Below are positions 1 to 8,454 of a stretch of 37,440 bases of DNA, piece by piece. Under the pieces are notes generated by a model. The model had not been told where the DNA came from, did no database searches, and saw only the letters and a list, made by a program, of their open reading frames with translations. Every line of letters starts with the position of its first letter. Position 1 is the stretch's first letter. This stretch comes from Candidatus Thioglobus sp. MED-G25 (GTDB lineage: Bacteria > Pseudomonadota > Gammaproteobacteria > Arenicellales > UBA868): the NCBI GenBank assembly GCA_002456995.1, contig NTKC01000015.1, positions 1-37,440 of the forward strand, read 5' to 3'. Made by a program: the position numbers and the translations under genes.

Positions 1-234
1 TCGACGGCCACCAATTTGGTGGAATCTTTCGTGCAGGGCATCTTGTAGTTCTCGAACTTTGATAGGTCCGTCATTCCTGGCGAAATATTCCTGCAGGGCT
101 TGGATTACCGCCCAGTGATCTGCTGTCAGATCAAGCCCCTCGGCTTCGGCAATTGTTTCGCTATCTTGTGGTGACCAGCTTACCGGCGCGTTTGGAAATT
201 CTGTCAAACTCGGTGTTATCGAGTCATTACTCAT
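1..234 (-). CDS. DsrC/TusE-family sulfur-relay protein, partial
   Basis: This is the first 78 codons of a gene that runs off the left edge, read from an ATG at 234. An AGGAG lies 9 bases before the start on the minus strand. The N-terminal pattern matches the DsrC/TusE family: a Trp near residue 20, then an EGLDLT-x-DHW motif, an aromatic ExYFxR stretch and a KVRELQDAL helix. Family members carry persulfide on a conserved C-terminal Cys, either for tRNA 2-thiolation (TusE) or sulfur oxidation/reduction (DsrC). That Cys would lie beyond the window, so the subtype cannot be decided here. No tusBCD or dsr genes are visible on this side. The family assignment rests on remembered motifs only. Confidence 0.65.
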   Translation of the reverse strand, partial: MSNDSITPSLTEFPNAPVSWSPQDSETIAEAEGLDLTADHWAVIQALQEYFARNDGPIKVRELQDALHERFHQIGGRR

Positions 235-412
235 TCTGAATAGACTCCTGTTGGTTCATACCACTGCCTTATTCACAACAGCCACTCAAACTGTAACCCT
301 TTTCAACTTTTCAGCAATGTCATGAGTGGAGAGAGACACGACACGCTAGGTTCTGTCTGTTATCGTTCCATCATGGTCGAGAGTCTGTCCACAAACTGGC
401 TGAGACGTTTGT

Positions 413-1198
413 TCATCCAAGTCGCCCATAAAATGTCAGTCTCGCTGATTCTGAAAGCGAAATCCCCGGCTCAGTGTTATACGCCAGCACAACCAGCATA
501 CGGGGCTGGCTACCCTTAGCCGGTGTAACCCGGTGTATTGAATTGCGTCCTCGAAACAATACCAGTGATCCCGCACTCAGTGACAACTTTTCAGGAGGAA
601 TCTTGCCGTCAAGGACTTTTTTCGACAGTTGGTAGTTCATATCACCTTGGTCGGCGTCGCGCACATCCCTCACATATTCAAATTCTCCTCCATCTACGGG
701 CGGTTGAATCAATAAAGTAATGGCAAATGAAGAGTTATCGAAATGCCACCCGAGTTCCTGTCCATTGCTAGCGTAGTGCAGGTTGATAGAAGACAGCGGA
801 TCAACATATTCGTGAAGTTCTTCAATATCGAGTACGACGCACAGAAAATCGCGAAATTCCGAAGCATCATAAAGCACTCGCAATGCCGAACCGTCTGGAA
901 TCTGATCTGTAGTAATACAGCCTTTCGATGAAACTACTTCTCGATTACGGGGATGATTGGATGAAAATTCCGGATCAGAAGGTGACAGATAAATGTTGTG
1001 GTTCTTCTCGGTAAAGTAAGCCAGGTGTTGATTATCTATACCTTCATTTTTAATAGAGGCTATAGCCAAAGATGTCAGAAAGTTATCAAGTACCAATACG
1101 CCATCTTCATCCAGTTTCCCCTTGCACTGAGTTCTAAACTTAGAATCCGACAATGGGTATTGCTCAAGGTTAACTATGTCACCTGATAAGGTTCTCAT
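413..1198 (-). CDS. Fe(II)/2-oxoglutarate-dependent oxygenase
   Basis: The 261-residue protein shows the metal-binding triad of the 2OG-Fe(II) oxygenase superfamily. His152 and Asp154 lie in a WHFDNSSF motif, His222 is the distal ligand, and Arg233, eleven residues later, would bind the 2-oxoglutarate carboxylate. The W-H-F-D-N-S-x-F context recalls the BesD/HalD-type amino-acid halogenase and hydroxylase group. In those halogenases the second ligand is Gly; here it is Asp, so hydroxylation or another oxidation is expected rather than chlorination. The substrate is unknown. It ends 178 bases before the DsrC-like gene and starts 25 bases after a SnoaL-like gene on the same strand, so those two are probably co-transcribed. 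GGAG lies about 10 bases before the ATG. Confidence 0.8.
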   Translation of the reverse strand: MRTLSGDIVNLEQYPLSDSKFRTQCKGKLDEDGVLVLDNFLTSLAIASIKNEGIDNQHLAYFTEKNHNIYLSPSDPEFSSNHPRNREVVSSKGCITTDQIPDGSALRVLYDASEFRDFLCVVLDIEELHEYVDPLSSINLHYASNGQELGWHFDNSSFAITLLIQPPVDGGEFEYVRDVRDADQGDMNYQLSKKVLDGKIPPEKLSLSAGSLVLFRGRNSIHRVTPAKGSQPRMLVVLAYNTEPGISLSESARLTFYGRLG

Positions 1199-1223
1199 TA
1201 CTATCTGACTCCAACCAATTCAA

Positions 1224-1592
1224 TCAGCTACTGTTAGACAATCGATCAAAATAGGTGATGCGTTCAAAAAACACCCCATCGTCTCTAGTTTTTACGATTG
1301 CCATCCCACAAAGATCTGTGCCAACAAGCTCCCACCATTCCCAATCCGTCAGAATTCCATCCCTATCTTGACGCACCTCGTCTGATAGATCCCATACATT
1401 GGTTGCACCAAGTAAACGAGTTCGTTTGTCCCAACGGATCATATATTCTGGTAATGACGCCCGATTCACGGGTTCGGGTTCCGCAGGGTCATCAAACATG
1501 AAGTCATGCGAAGTTGATGAAATCAGCTTATCAGCATCAAGCTCGTACCATCCCTCGATATACCTTGTTCTTAACTCAAATCTCGTCGTCAT
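1224..1592 (-). CDS. SnoaL-like / NTF2-fold small protein
   Basis: This is a protein of about 122 residues if translation begins at the ATG at 1592, whose product starts MTTRFELRTRYIEGWYELD. An upstream in-frame ATG at 1661 would add 23 residues but has no ribosome-binding site that I can see. The opening helix (RYIEGWYELDADKLIS), the following HDFMFDDP and the C-terminal strands (TDLCGMAIVKTRDDGVFFERITYF) fit the SnoaL/NTF2 cone fold used by many small hydrolases, isomerases and ligand-binding proteins. No catalytic residues can be assigned with confidence. The 25-base gap to the oxygenase downstream suggests an operon and a shared pathway, which is inference. Confidence 0.55.
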   Translation of the reverse strand: MTTRFELRTRYIEGWYELDADKLISSTSHDFMFDDPAEPEPVNRASLPEYMIRWDKRTRLLGATNVWDLSDEVRQDRDGILTDWEWWELVGTDLCGMAIVKTRDDGVFFERITYFDRLSNSS

Positions 1593-1796
1593 TAATTTCT
1601 TGCCCGTCTTATTTCCAACACGCCACTCATAGCCTAAACCGCTCAGCCTTTTCAACAACATCCAGGCCAGGGCTAGGTTAATTAATTAGTGGTGAACTCA
1701 GCATATTTTAGGCCTTCATATTCAGGCCAGCTGTGTTGCCCAGAACAGGCGCGGTGCCCCATCTGGCATTCGTCAACGTTGAGTTGGCCTCAGCGT

Positions 1797-2651
1797 TTAT
1801 TTTCGAAGACGTTCCAGAATGCCTTCGAGTTCATCGAGGCTGTTGTATTCAATGACTACCCGACCACCTTGACCGCTATGCTCCAAACTGACTGTCGCAG
1901 CCAACAGTTGCGAGAGCTCCTCTTCTAACTGATGCAAATCAGCATCTCTAGGTACAGGTTTGCGTTTTTTCTTACGTTTGCCACTGAGATAGCGCCGCAC
2001 CAACTGCTCAGTCTGGCGTACGGAAAGCCGCTGTTGGATAACTGTGTCGGCCACGGTCAGCTGTTGCTCACGCGGCAATGACAGGATCGCCCGGGCATGC
2101 CCAGCTTCTAGGCGACCGTTCTCGAGATGCACCCGGACAGCCGGGTCTAGATTCAGTAACCGCAATAGGTTACTCACCGCTGCCCTCGAACGTCCTATGC
2201 TGTCCGCGACCTGCTGATGCGTCAGACCAAATTCGTCCAGCAGTCGTCTTAGTCCGTTCGCTTCTTCAACCGGATTAAGGTTTTCACGCTGGATGTTCTC
2301 GATCAGACCCACCACCAGCGCAATCTCGTCAGCCACACGACGAACCACTGACGGGATAACGTCAAGACCAGCCATCTGTGCCGCGCGCCAGCGCCGCTCC
2401 CCAGCAATGAGTTCGTAGTCACCCGCAGGGGTCTCCCGCACTACGATGGGTTGCACCACCCCGTGTGTGCGGATCGAGTCCGCAAGCTCGGTTAAAGCAG
2501 TCTCATCCATATTGGTCCGTGGCTGATACCGCCCTGGGCGAATCGTCGCAACAGGTAGATAGCGGAGTTCGCCGTCGCTTTGTGCAACAATTTTATCCAC
2601 CCCGCCTAACAATGCATCTAGACCTTTACCTAACCTCGCTTTTCTGTTCAT
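1797..2651 (-). CDS. parB: Chromosome partitioning protein ParB
   Basis: This 284-residue ParB/Spo0J CTPase-clamp protein binds parS and spreads on DNA near the origin. The N-terminus (RLGKGLDALLGG) is the ParA-stimulating segment typical of chromosomal ParB. The GERRWRA box at residues 84-90 and the ENIQRENLNPVEEA segment at about 118-131 form the CTP/parS region. A helix-turn-helix lies at about 143-165, then a Lys/Arg-rich linker (GKRKKKRKP) and a C-terminal dimerisation domain. The start is the ATG at 2651, overlapping the parA stop as ATGA; a longer frame to 2750 lies inside parA and is not credible. Its likely targets, two parS-type sites, are in this window at 21996 and 22046. Confidence 0.96.
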   Translation of the reverse strand: MNRKARLGKGLDALLGGVDKIVAQSDGELRYLPVATIRPGRYQPRTNMDETALTELADSIRTHGVVQPIVVRETPAGDYELIAGERRWRAAQMAGLDVIPSVVRRVADEIALVVGLIENIQRENLNPVEEANGLRRLLDEFGLTHQQVADSIGRSRAAVSNLLRLLNLDPAVRVHLENGRLEAGHARAILSLPREQQLTVADTVIQQRLSVRQTEQLVRRYLSGKRKKKRKPVPRDADLHQLEEELSQLLAATVSLEHSGQGGRVVIEYNSLDELEGILERLRK

Positions 2652-3451
2652 GGCACGCCTCCTGTCTGCTTGGTCGGAGTATTGTCTTGAGCTGAAGTGG
2701 CACCCATCATCTCTCCCGCCAGCGCCAGGTGGGCGAGACTGCCCAGACATTTTTCGTCATAGTCGATCACAGGCTTACCATAACTGGGGGCTTCTGCTAA
2801 ACGGACATTGCGTGGAATCACCGTGCGAAACAGTTTGTCACCAAAATGTTGGCTCAGTTGCTCCGAGACTTCTCGGGTTAAGCTGTTCCGTCCATCGTAC
2901 ATGGTTCTCAGCAGGCCCTCGATCACAAGACCTGGGTTAGCGCTCTGCCGTACCCGGGCCACGGTTTCCAGCAACCCCGTCAAACCTTCCAGTGCATAGT
3001 ACTCGCATTGCACCGGAATCAGCACCGAGTGCGCCGCAACGAGGGCATTAATCGTCAACACGTTCAGCGCAGGTGGGCAGTCTATAAAGATGTAGTCGTA
3101 CCCTGTTTCGTCTCCCAGCGCCGAGCGCAAACGATAGTTGTCGTTTCCCTGCTCCCCGCCGAGTTCAGCTTGCGCGCCTGCCAATCCGCTCTCTGCCGGC
3201 AGGAGATCAAGTCCTTCGCGCACAACGACCACGGCCTCACGCAGCGTGCAGGCATCCAGCAAAAACTGGTAACTCGAGCCCGACAGATTGTCTCGATCCA
3301 CACCGCAACCTACTGTGGCGTTGGCTTGAGGATCCAGATCGACCAATAGCACCCGGCGGTGCATGCGGGCGAGTGAGGCACCAAGATTAATAGTGGTGGT
3401 CGTTTTGCCGACACCGCCTTTCTGGTTGGTTACCGCAATAATACGCGTCAT
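2648..3451 (-). CDS. parA: Chromosome partitioning ATPase ParA (Soj)
   Basis: This 267-residue ParA/MinD-family ATPase binds DNA non-specifically as an ATP dimer and is stimulated by ParB. The deviant Walker A motif KGGVGKTT is at residues 11-18, with the signature first Lys at position 11. Walker A' (VDLDPQANAT) and Walker B (DYIFIDCPP) follow. It is a short chromosomal-type ParA without the N-terminal helix-turn-helix of plasmid type Ia proteins. The stop overlaps the parB start in an ATGA junction, so translation is coupled. It starts 30 bases after the rsmG stop, in the usual mnmG-rsmG-parA-parB order. Confidence 0.97.
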   Translation of the reverse strand: MTRIIAVTNQKGGVGKTTTTINLGASLARMHRRVLLVDLDPQANATVGCGVDRDNLSGSSYQFLLDACTLREAVVVVREGLDLLPAESGLAGAQAELGGEQGNDNYRLRSALGDETGYDYIFIDCPPALNVLTINALVAAHSVLIPVQCEYYALEGLTGLLETVARVRQSANPGLVIEGLLRTMYDGRNSLTREVSEQLSQHFGDKLFRTVIPRNVRLAEAPSYGKPVIDYDEKCLGSLAHLALAGEMMGATSAQDNTPTKQTGGVP

Positions 3452-3481
3452 TTCAGGTCAATGGTCATAGCCACTTCGAGA

Positions 3482-4117
3482 TCAGTAATCAAAAATTACA
3501 GCATGGCGTTCGGCATCAAGCCCCGGCACCTCAAGCCGCACTACATCAGCCCGGCGGCGGAGTGAATCAGGCAGTTCGCGGATTTCAGTCTCCGGGAAGA
3601 TGCCCTTCATCGCGATCACGCGCACCCCCTCGCCGCAAAGATGTCGGGCCATGTCCATCAGCGCCGGCAGCGCGGCAACCGCCCGCGACACAAGCGTATC
3701 AAAATTCTCTGTCGGTCGGTAATTTTCAACCCGGCTGTGGACAGCTACCACGCTGGTGAGTTCCAGGGTTGCACAGGCCTGTCGCAGAAAAGCCACCCGT
3801 TTGCCGCGGCTATCAAGCAAGGTCCACTGATCGGCCGGTCGACAGATGGCCAGCGGCAGCCCAGGAAATCCAGCGCCAGCGCCAATGTCCAGATGGCGCC
3901 GGCCTTTCAATAAAGGCGCGATTGACAGACTGTCCAGCAAGTGACGCGACACCGCCTCTGAGCGGCAGAGCGTGCCAGTGAGGTTATGGACCTTGTTCCA
4001 GGTATATAGCAACTCCAGAAACTGTGTACACCGCTGCGTGGCCGGTTCATCCAAAATACAGCCTGCGTGCGCAGAGCCTGTGCTGAGTTGATTCGCCAGT
4101 TCCTGCTGATCGTGCAA
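3482..4117 (-). CDS. rsmG: 16S rRNA (guanine527-N7)-methyltransferase RsmG
   Basis: This 211-residue SAM-dependent enzyme methylates G527 of 16S rRNA; the E. coli protein has 207 residues. Visible motifs are NKVHNLT (41-47), the SAM-binding DIGAGAGFPGLPLA (77-90), a VSRA segment (143-146) and MKG (170-172). The start chosen is TTG at 4117, preceded by GAGGT at a good distance and lying 13 bases after the mnmG stop. The open frame continues upstream to 4435, but that part lies antisense-free inside mnmG in another frame and does not resemble RsmG. The non-ATG start may moderate its translation. Confidence 0.95.
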   Translation of the reverse strand: MHDQQELANQLSTGSAHAGCILDEPATQRCTQFLELLYTWNKVHNLTGTLCRSEAVSRHLLDSLSIAPLLKGRRHLDIGAGAGFPGLPLAICRPADQWTLLDSRGKRVAFLRQACATLELTSVVAVHSRVENYRPTENFDTLVSRAVAALPALMDMARHLCGEGVRVIAMKGIFPETEIRELPDSLRRRADVVRLEVPGLDAERHAVIFDY

Positions 4118-4130
4118 CGCGTGACCTCGA

Positions 4131-6017
4131 TCAAGCCGCAGACTGCAGTGATCGTTTCTTAAGGTACACCAGCAACAACGAAACTGCTGCCGGTGTAATT
4201 CCCGAGATGCGGCCCGCCTGACCCAATGTGGCCGGTCGGTGTGCCGTGAGCGTTTGGCAGACTTCGTTGGACAGCCCGCGCACCTCCCGGAAATCCAAAC
4301 CTTCGGGGATTTTCGTTTCCTCGTGACGTCGGGCGCGTTGAATTTCATCCTGCTGACGTTCAATATAACCGGCATAACGTGCTTCGTTTTCCAACTGCTC
4401 GATGACTTCGGGAAAATCAATTCCGGGCCCAGCACCCGGCAGCGTCACAAGTTCGCGGTAACCGGTCTCCGGCCGCAGCAGCAGTTCTGCCAATCGGGAT
4501 TCACGCGTCAGTGGCTGACCCAACAATTTTTCGGCTGCTTTGGCTGCCGCCGAATCGGGCCGAATCCAAGTGTTCTGAAGCCGCTGTCGCTCCTTGACAA
4601 ACACTTCGCGCTTTTCGTTGAAATACTGCCACCGCGCATCGTTCACCAGCCCCAGCGCTCGTCCCGTTTCTGTCAGCCGCAGGTCCGCGTTATCTTCTCT
4701 GAGCTGCAATCGGTACTCAGCTCGCGAAGTAAACATGCGGTAAGGCTCCGTGACGCCGCGTGTCACCAGATCATCAATCATGACACCGATATAGGCTTCG
4801 TCGCGGCGCGGTGTCCACGGCTCGAGCCCCTGAGCACCACGAGCGGCATTCAATCCGGCAATCAACCCCTGACCGGCCGCCTCTTCATAACCGGTGGTGC
4901 CATTGATTTGTCCTGCGAAATACAGCCCCTCTACAGCCAAAGTTTCCAACGATGGGCGAAGGTCTCTGGGATCAAAGTAGTCATACTCAATCGCATAGCC
5001 TGGTCGGGTGATGATGGCATTCTCAAAACCCCGGATACTCCGAACCAATTCCCACTGCACATCGAATGGCAGACTGGTAGAGATACCGTTCGGATAGACT
5101 TCGTGTGTATCCAGGCCTTCAGGCTCGACAAAAACCTGATGTGCCGACCGCTCGGCAAATCGCACTACTTTGTCTTCTACCGAAGGACAATACCGCGGTC
5201 CTGTACCCTCAATGACGCCGCTGAACAACGGAGACCGGGTAAGGCCGGAACGGATAATCTCGTGAGTACGTTCGTTGGTGTGGGTGATATGACAGGAAAC
5301 CTGGCGAGGGTGTTGTTTGGGATTTCCTAGAAAAGAAAATACCGGCACTGGCACGTCGCCGGGCTGCTTCTCCAACGGATCATAGTCAATGGTTCGCCCG
5401 TCCAGTCGAGGGGGCGTACCGGTTTTCAGCCGTCCGGTGCGCAAGGACAGGCTGTGCAGATTACGGGCCAGCATGGCCGATGGCGGATCGCCCGCCCGGC
5501 CGCCTTCATGATTGTCTAGACCGACATGTATGCGTCCAGCAAGGAACGTTCCTGCTGTCAGCACTACGGACCTCGCGTCAACAGTCAGCCCACTGTGTGT
5601 GACGATACCTGTTACGTGCCCATTCTTGATCACGAGGTCGTCCACGGCCTGTTGAAACAGGCTCAGGTTCGGCTGGTTTTCAACACTCTGGCGAATCGCC
5701 TGCCTGTACAGCACCCGGTCAGCCTGAGCGCGAGTCGCACGCACTGCCGGGCCTTTTCTGGCATTGAGGATGCGGAACTGTATGCCGGCTCGATCAGTCG
5801 CCTGTGCCATCGCCCCACCCAGAGCGTCTATTTCCCGGACGATGTGGCTCTTGCCGATCCCGCCGATCGCCGGATTACAAGACATCTGTCCGATCGTCTC
5901 GATGTTGTGTGTAACCAGTAACGTCCGCACACCTGTCCGCGCAGCGGCGAGTGCAGCCTCGGTGCCCGCGTGACCGCCGCCAATTACGACAACATCAAAC
6001 TGATCTGGATATTTCAT
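4131..6017 (-). CDS. mnmG: tRNA uridine-5-carboxymethylaminomethyl modification enzyme MnmG (GidA)
   Basis: At 628 residues this matches the usual MnmG length (E. coli 629). With MnmE it installs the cmnm5 group on U34 of certain tRNAs using FAD, NADH and methylene-tetrahydrofolate. The FAD-binding GGGHAGTE is at residues 13-20, then [15 protein letters not shown], the [13 protein letters not shown] motif with a conserved Cys, the [10 protein letters not shown] motif and [11 protein letters not shown] near the second FAD contact. The C-terminal helical domain that binds MnmE is complete. It begins 16 bases after the stop of the 806-residue coiled-coil gene, with AGGCAGG about 10 bases upstream of the ATG. 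Its partner mnmE is 9 kb away, past an accessory islet, instead of adjacent. Confidence 0.97.
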   Translation of the reverse strand: MKYPDQFDVVVIGGGHAGTEAALAAARTGVRTLLVTHNIETIGQMSCNPAIGGIGKSHIVREIDALGGAMAQATDRAGIQFRILNARKGPAVRATRAQADRVLYRQAIRQSVENQPNLSLFQQAVDDLVIKNGHVTGIVTHSGLTVDARSVVLTAGTFLAGRIHVGLDNHEGGRAGDPPSAMLARNLHSLSLRTGRLKTGTPPRLDGRTIDYDPLEKQPGDVPVPVFSFLGNPKQHPRQVSCHITHTNERTHEIIRSGLTRSPLFSGVIEGTGPRYCPSVEDKVVRFAERSAHQVFVEPEGLDTHEVYPNGISTSLPFDVQWELVRSIRGFENAIITRPGYAIEYDYFDPRDLRPSLETLAVEGLYFAGQINGTTGYEEAAGQGLIAGLNAARGAQGLEPWTPRRDEAYIGVMIDDLVTRGVTEPYRMFTSRAEYRLQLREDNADLRLTETGRALGLVNDARWQYFNEKREVFVKERQRLQNTWIRPDSAAAKAAEKLLGQPLTRESRLAELLLRPETGYRELVTLPGAGPGIDFPEVIEQLENEARYAGYIERQQDEIQRARRHEETKIPEGLDFREVRGLSNEVCQTLTAHRPATLGQAGRISGITPAAVSLLLVYLKKRSLQSAA

Positions 6018-6033
6018 TTGTCAGCATGCCTGC

Positions 6034-8454
6034 CTAGTTCTTGCTGTAATAATAGTCATAAAGACTGTGGATGCGAGATGTAAACGAACTCGCTTCTGCA
6101 TGAGAGAGACTGGTATCGTCAGGAAACCAGACAGCCGTATAGAGTTTTATCCCATACTGGGTTTTCACCGCCTTTAATTGAGTATGCAGTTGGGCCCGAC
6201 TCAGTTCTGTATGTCGGTCCGCACCTGGCAACCGCAAAGCGTAATGGAAGCCGGACTCGTCTTTCCAATAGTGTATGCTAACCACGTACCGGCCAACCTT
6301 GCTGCGCGCCGGCTTGACGAGCCGGTTGTAATCACTCTCAAGCTCGGTGTAGCGTGCCTTCAGAATCTCGAGGGCTTCGAGTTCTTCTCTCATAATCTCC
6401 CGTTCTTTCTTGAAGGCCACCACTTCGTCTGTGTATTCTGCTCTTAGAAAATCCAATTCTTCTTTGGTCAGACGATATTGCTCTCCAACAGCTCTGAGCT
6501 CGCCGCTTAAGCTCGCTTTTTCTTCGGTCAATCTGGCTGCGTCTTGCTCGAAACGACGTCGCTCGGCGGCTAGTTTGGTCTGCTCGCCCTCCAGTTGTTG
6601 ACGTAAACGCTCCAACTGTTTTACCTGAGTTTGTAGCTCGGTATTCTTCTGCAGCAAACGGTCTCTCTTTTGCGTCAGCTCCAAATTAGCTTCGTCAACG
6701 ATGGACAGCTTAAGTTGTAGGTCGCGTCGCAATTGGTTCGTCGCACTGAGACGATCGGTTAAATCCAGTGTGTCTTCTTCCAACACCGCTCGATCCGCTT
6801 GACTCTGTTCTGCAGCCTGAGTCAGTTCCGAATAATTTTCGCGCAGTGACTGCAGTTCGTTTCTCAGCGTGACGATCTGAATCTGCAGATCGCTGCGCCC
6901 GGCTTGAAGCGTAGTGACCTCGCCCGAAGCCTGTTCATAAGCAGCGTTCAGTTGATCGTGTTCTTGCTGCAGGGCACGTTTTAGCTCGCCCAGCGCTGCA
7001 AGTTCGGCCCGCAAAGTCGTATTGCGTTCACCCAATCCAGATTTGTCCTGCTGCAGTGCGGACAGTGCGCTGGTGAGCCTGTTGATCTGCTCTTTAAGTT
7101 GGTCACGAACGCTCTCGAAATCCAGCAAACGTCGTTCCTGGCCAATGGTGGTTTCAGCCAACACAGCCTTTTCTTTTTCGATCTGAGTTTTCTCTCCAAC
7201 CAGTGTGTCGTACTGTGCCTCGAGTGCCTTCTTAAGCGTTGCAAGCTCCGCCAATTGGCGGACGAGCGAGCGTTTTTCCGTCGTGAGGGCTGTGTACTGT
7301 GTGGATAATTCGGCCTTCTCTGTCGCGAGTTGTTGGCGAGTTGCAAGCGCGTGGTCGCGTTCTCCAGTAGCTTCGGCGAGGTCGCGTTCCAGCACACCCT
7401 TGAGGGCGGTAAGCTCAGCCAACTGACGGACCAGTGTGAGCTTTTCTTCGCTCAGTCTATTGTGCGCCGCTGTTTCAGTGTTGAGCGCCTGTTCTAACCC
7501 TTGTGCGGTGTCAGTCAGTCGAGAAACCTCTCCTTCGAGACGGTTTCGAACAGTGATCAGCGCGCTGTGCTTATCTTCCAGCGACTGTAGATTTGTCGAC
7601 AATACCTGTCCCGATTGGATCAGACTTTGTTTTTCGTTCGTCAGGCCCTTACGAACCTGTTCCAATGCAGCGATATCTCTTAATAACGTTTCAACTCGAT
7701 CTTGCCGTGCCACTGAAGTCCGATGCTCATCATCTCGCTGGGTTTGCACCTCCGACAAGTGCTGTTCCAGCAACGCGATGTCATTACCGAGGGTGGTCAC
7801 CTTTGATTCAAGCCGGTCACGCGTGCCCAAAAGGGCTGTCTTCTCCTGGGCCAACTGTATTCGGCTATCGTCCAGTACTGTGTTCTGCACGATGAGTACA
7901 CGTTTTTCATCCTGCAACACAGTCCGTTCACCGATTAGGGCAGCCACCTCGTTTTCTAGCTCAAGTCTCAGTGATTCAAGCGACTGGTGCTTCTGCTCCA
8001 GACTCAGCAATGCACCGTCGAGGGTGTCACGCTGCTCTGTCAACGTACCGCGCTCTGCGGTCAGATGATCCCGAAGTTGTTCAAGCGATGTGACTTCGCT
8101 GAGCAGTTCACCGATATGTAGCTGCTGTTTTTGCGATGTGGCTTCAGCACGTTCTTTTAACGCAACGGTTTCGCCCAGCGTGAGTTGCAGTGCCGCCACC
8201 TCTTCTCCCAGGGAATTGGTTTTGAGTTCCAGCGCTGTCCGCTCAGTCGTCACCTGTTGTTCATACGCCATGGTCGTGCGCAGCTGTCGGACCAACTCCA
8301 TGTTTCGGATCAGGATGATCACCAACGCTAGCAGAAATATCATGACAATAACGGTCATTACATCGGTAAACGACGGCCAGATGCTGTCCTCGTTGGTGGC
8401 TATCTGACCTGATTGCGAGACCCGAAGGTCAACGAACCCCGCGTTGTGCATCAT
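6034..8454 (-). CDS. MotB/ExbD-like membrane protein with very long coiled coil
   Basis: This 806-residue protein has three parts. Residues 1-28 are a short N-terminus. One membrane segment at about 29-49 is led by the motif SFTDVMTVIVMIFLL, in which Asp31 lines up with the proton-carrying Asp of MotB (Asp32) and ExbD (Asp25, PFIDVMLVLLIIF). Residues about 52-715 are an almost unbroken heptad-rich, charged, Pro-free coiled coil with internal near-repeats such as LVRQLAEL at about 341-348 and 397-404. Residues 720-806 form a small aromatic-rich terminal domain. There is no OmpA-type peptidoglycan-binding domain. The start ATG overlaps the stop of the MotA/ExbB-like gene as ATGA, a strong sign that the two work as a complex. 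I do not recognise a named family. A proton-driven stator-like role is inference. Confidence 0.75.
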   Translation of the reverse strand: MMHNAGFVDLRVSQSGQIATNEDSIWPSFTDVMTVIVMIFLLALVIILIRNMELVRQLRTTMAYEQQVTTERTALELKTNSLGEEVAALQLTLGETVALKERAEATSQKQQLHIGELLSEVTSLEQLRDHLTAERGTLTEQRDTLDGALLSLEQKHQSLESLRLELENEVAALIGERTVLQDEKRVLIVQNTVLDDSRIQLAQEKTALLGTRDRLESKVTTLGNDIALLEQHLSEVQTQRDDEHRTSVARQDRVETLLRDIAALEQVRKGLTNEKQSLIQSGQVLSTNLQSLEDKHSALITVRNRLEGEVSRLTDTAQGLEQALNTETAAHNRLSEEKLTLVRQLAELTALKGVLERDLAEATGERDHALATRQQLATEKAELSTQYTALTTEKRSLVRQLAELATLKKALEAQYDTLVGEKTQIEKEKAVLAETTIGQERRLLDFESVRDQLKEQINRLTSALSALQQDKSGLGERNTTLRAELAALGELKRALQQEHDQLNAAYEQASGEVTTLQAGRSDLQIQIVTLRNELQSLRENYSELTQAAEQSQADRAVLEEDTLDLTDRLSATNQLRRDLQLKLSIVDEANLELTQKRDRLLQKNTELQTQVKQLERLRQQLEGEQTKLAAERRRFEQDAARLTEEKASLSGELRAVGEQYRLTKEELDFLRAEYTDEVVAFKKEREIMREELEALEILKARYTELESDYNRLVKPARSKVGRYVVSIHYWKDESGFHYALRLPGADRHTELSRAQLHTQLKAVKTQYGIKLYTAVWFPDDTSLSHAEASSFTSRIHSLYDYYYSKN

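Noticed and set aside
1711-1728. Terminator after parB (GGCCT-8 bases-AGGCC)
   Set aside because: On the minus strand it is followed by TAAAATATG, with no T-run, and the stem is only five pairs.
2648-2750. Longer parB starting at 2750
   Set aside because: The extra 33 residues overlap the end of parA in another frame. The family N-terminus begins at the ATG at 2651, with ATGA coupling.
4239-5330. A 363-codon open frame on the plus strand
   Set aside because: It lies wholly antisense to mnmG, which is certain. Its translation shows no recognisable motif, so it is a shadow frame.
7436-8068. A 210-codon open frame on the plus strand
   Set aside because: It is antisense to the coiled-coil gene and very rich in Ser, Cys and Arg, the typical mirror of a Glu/Leu/Arg-rich coding strand. 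It has no family features.
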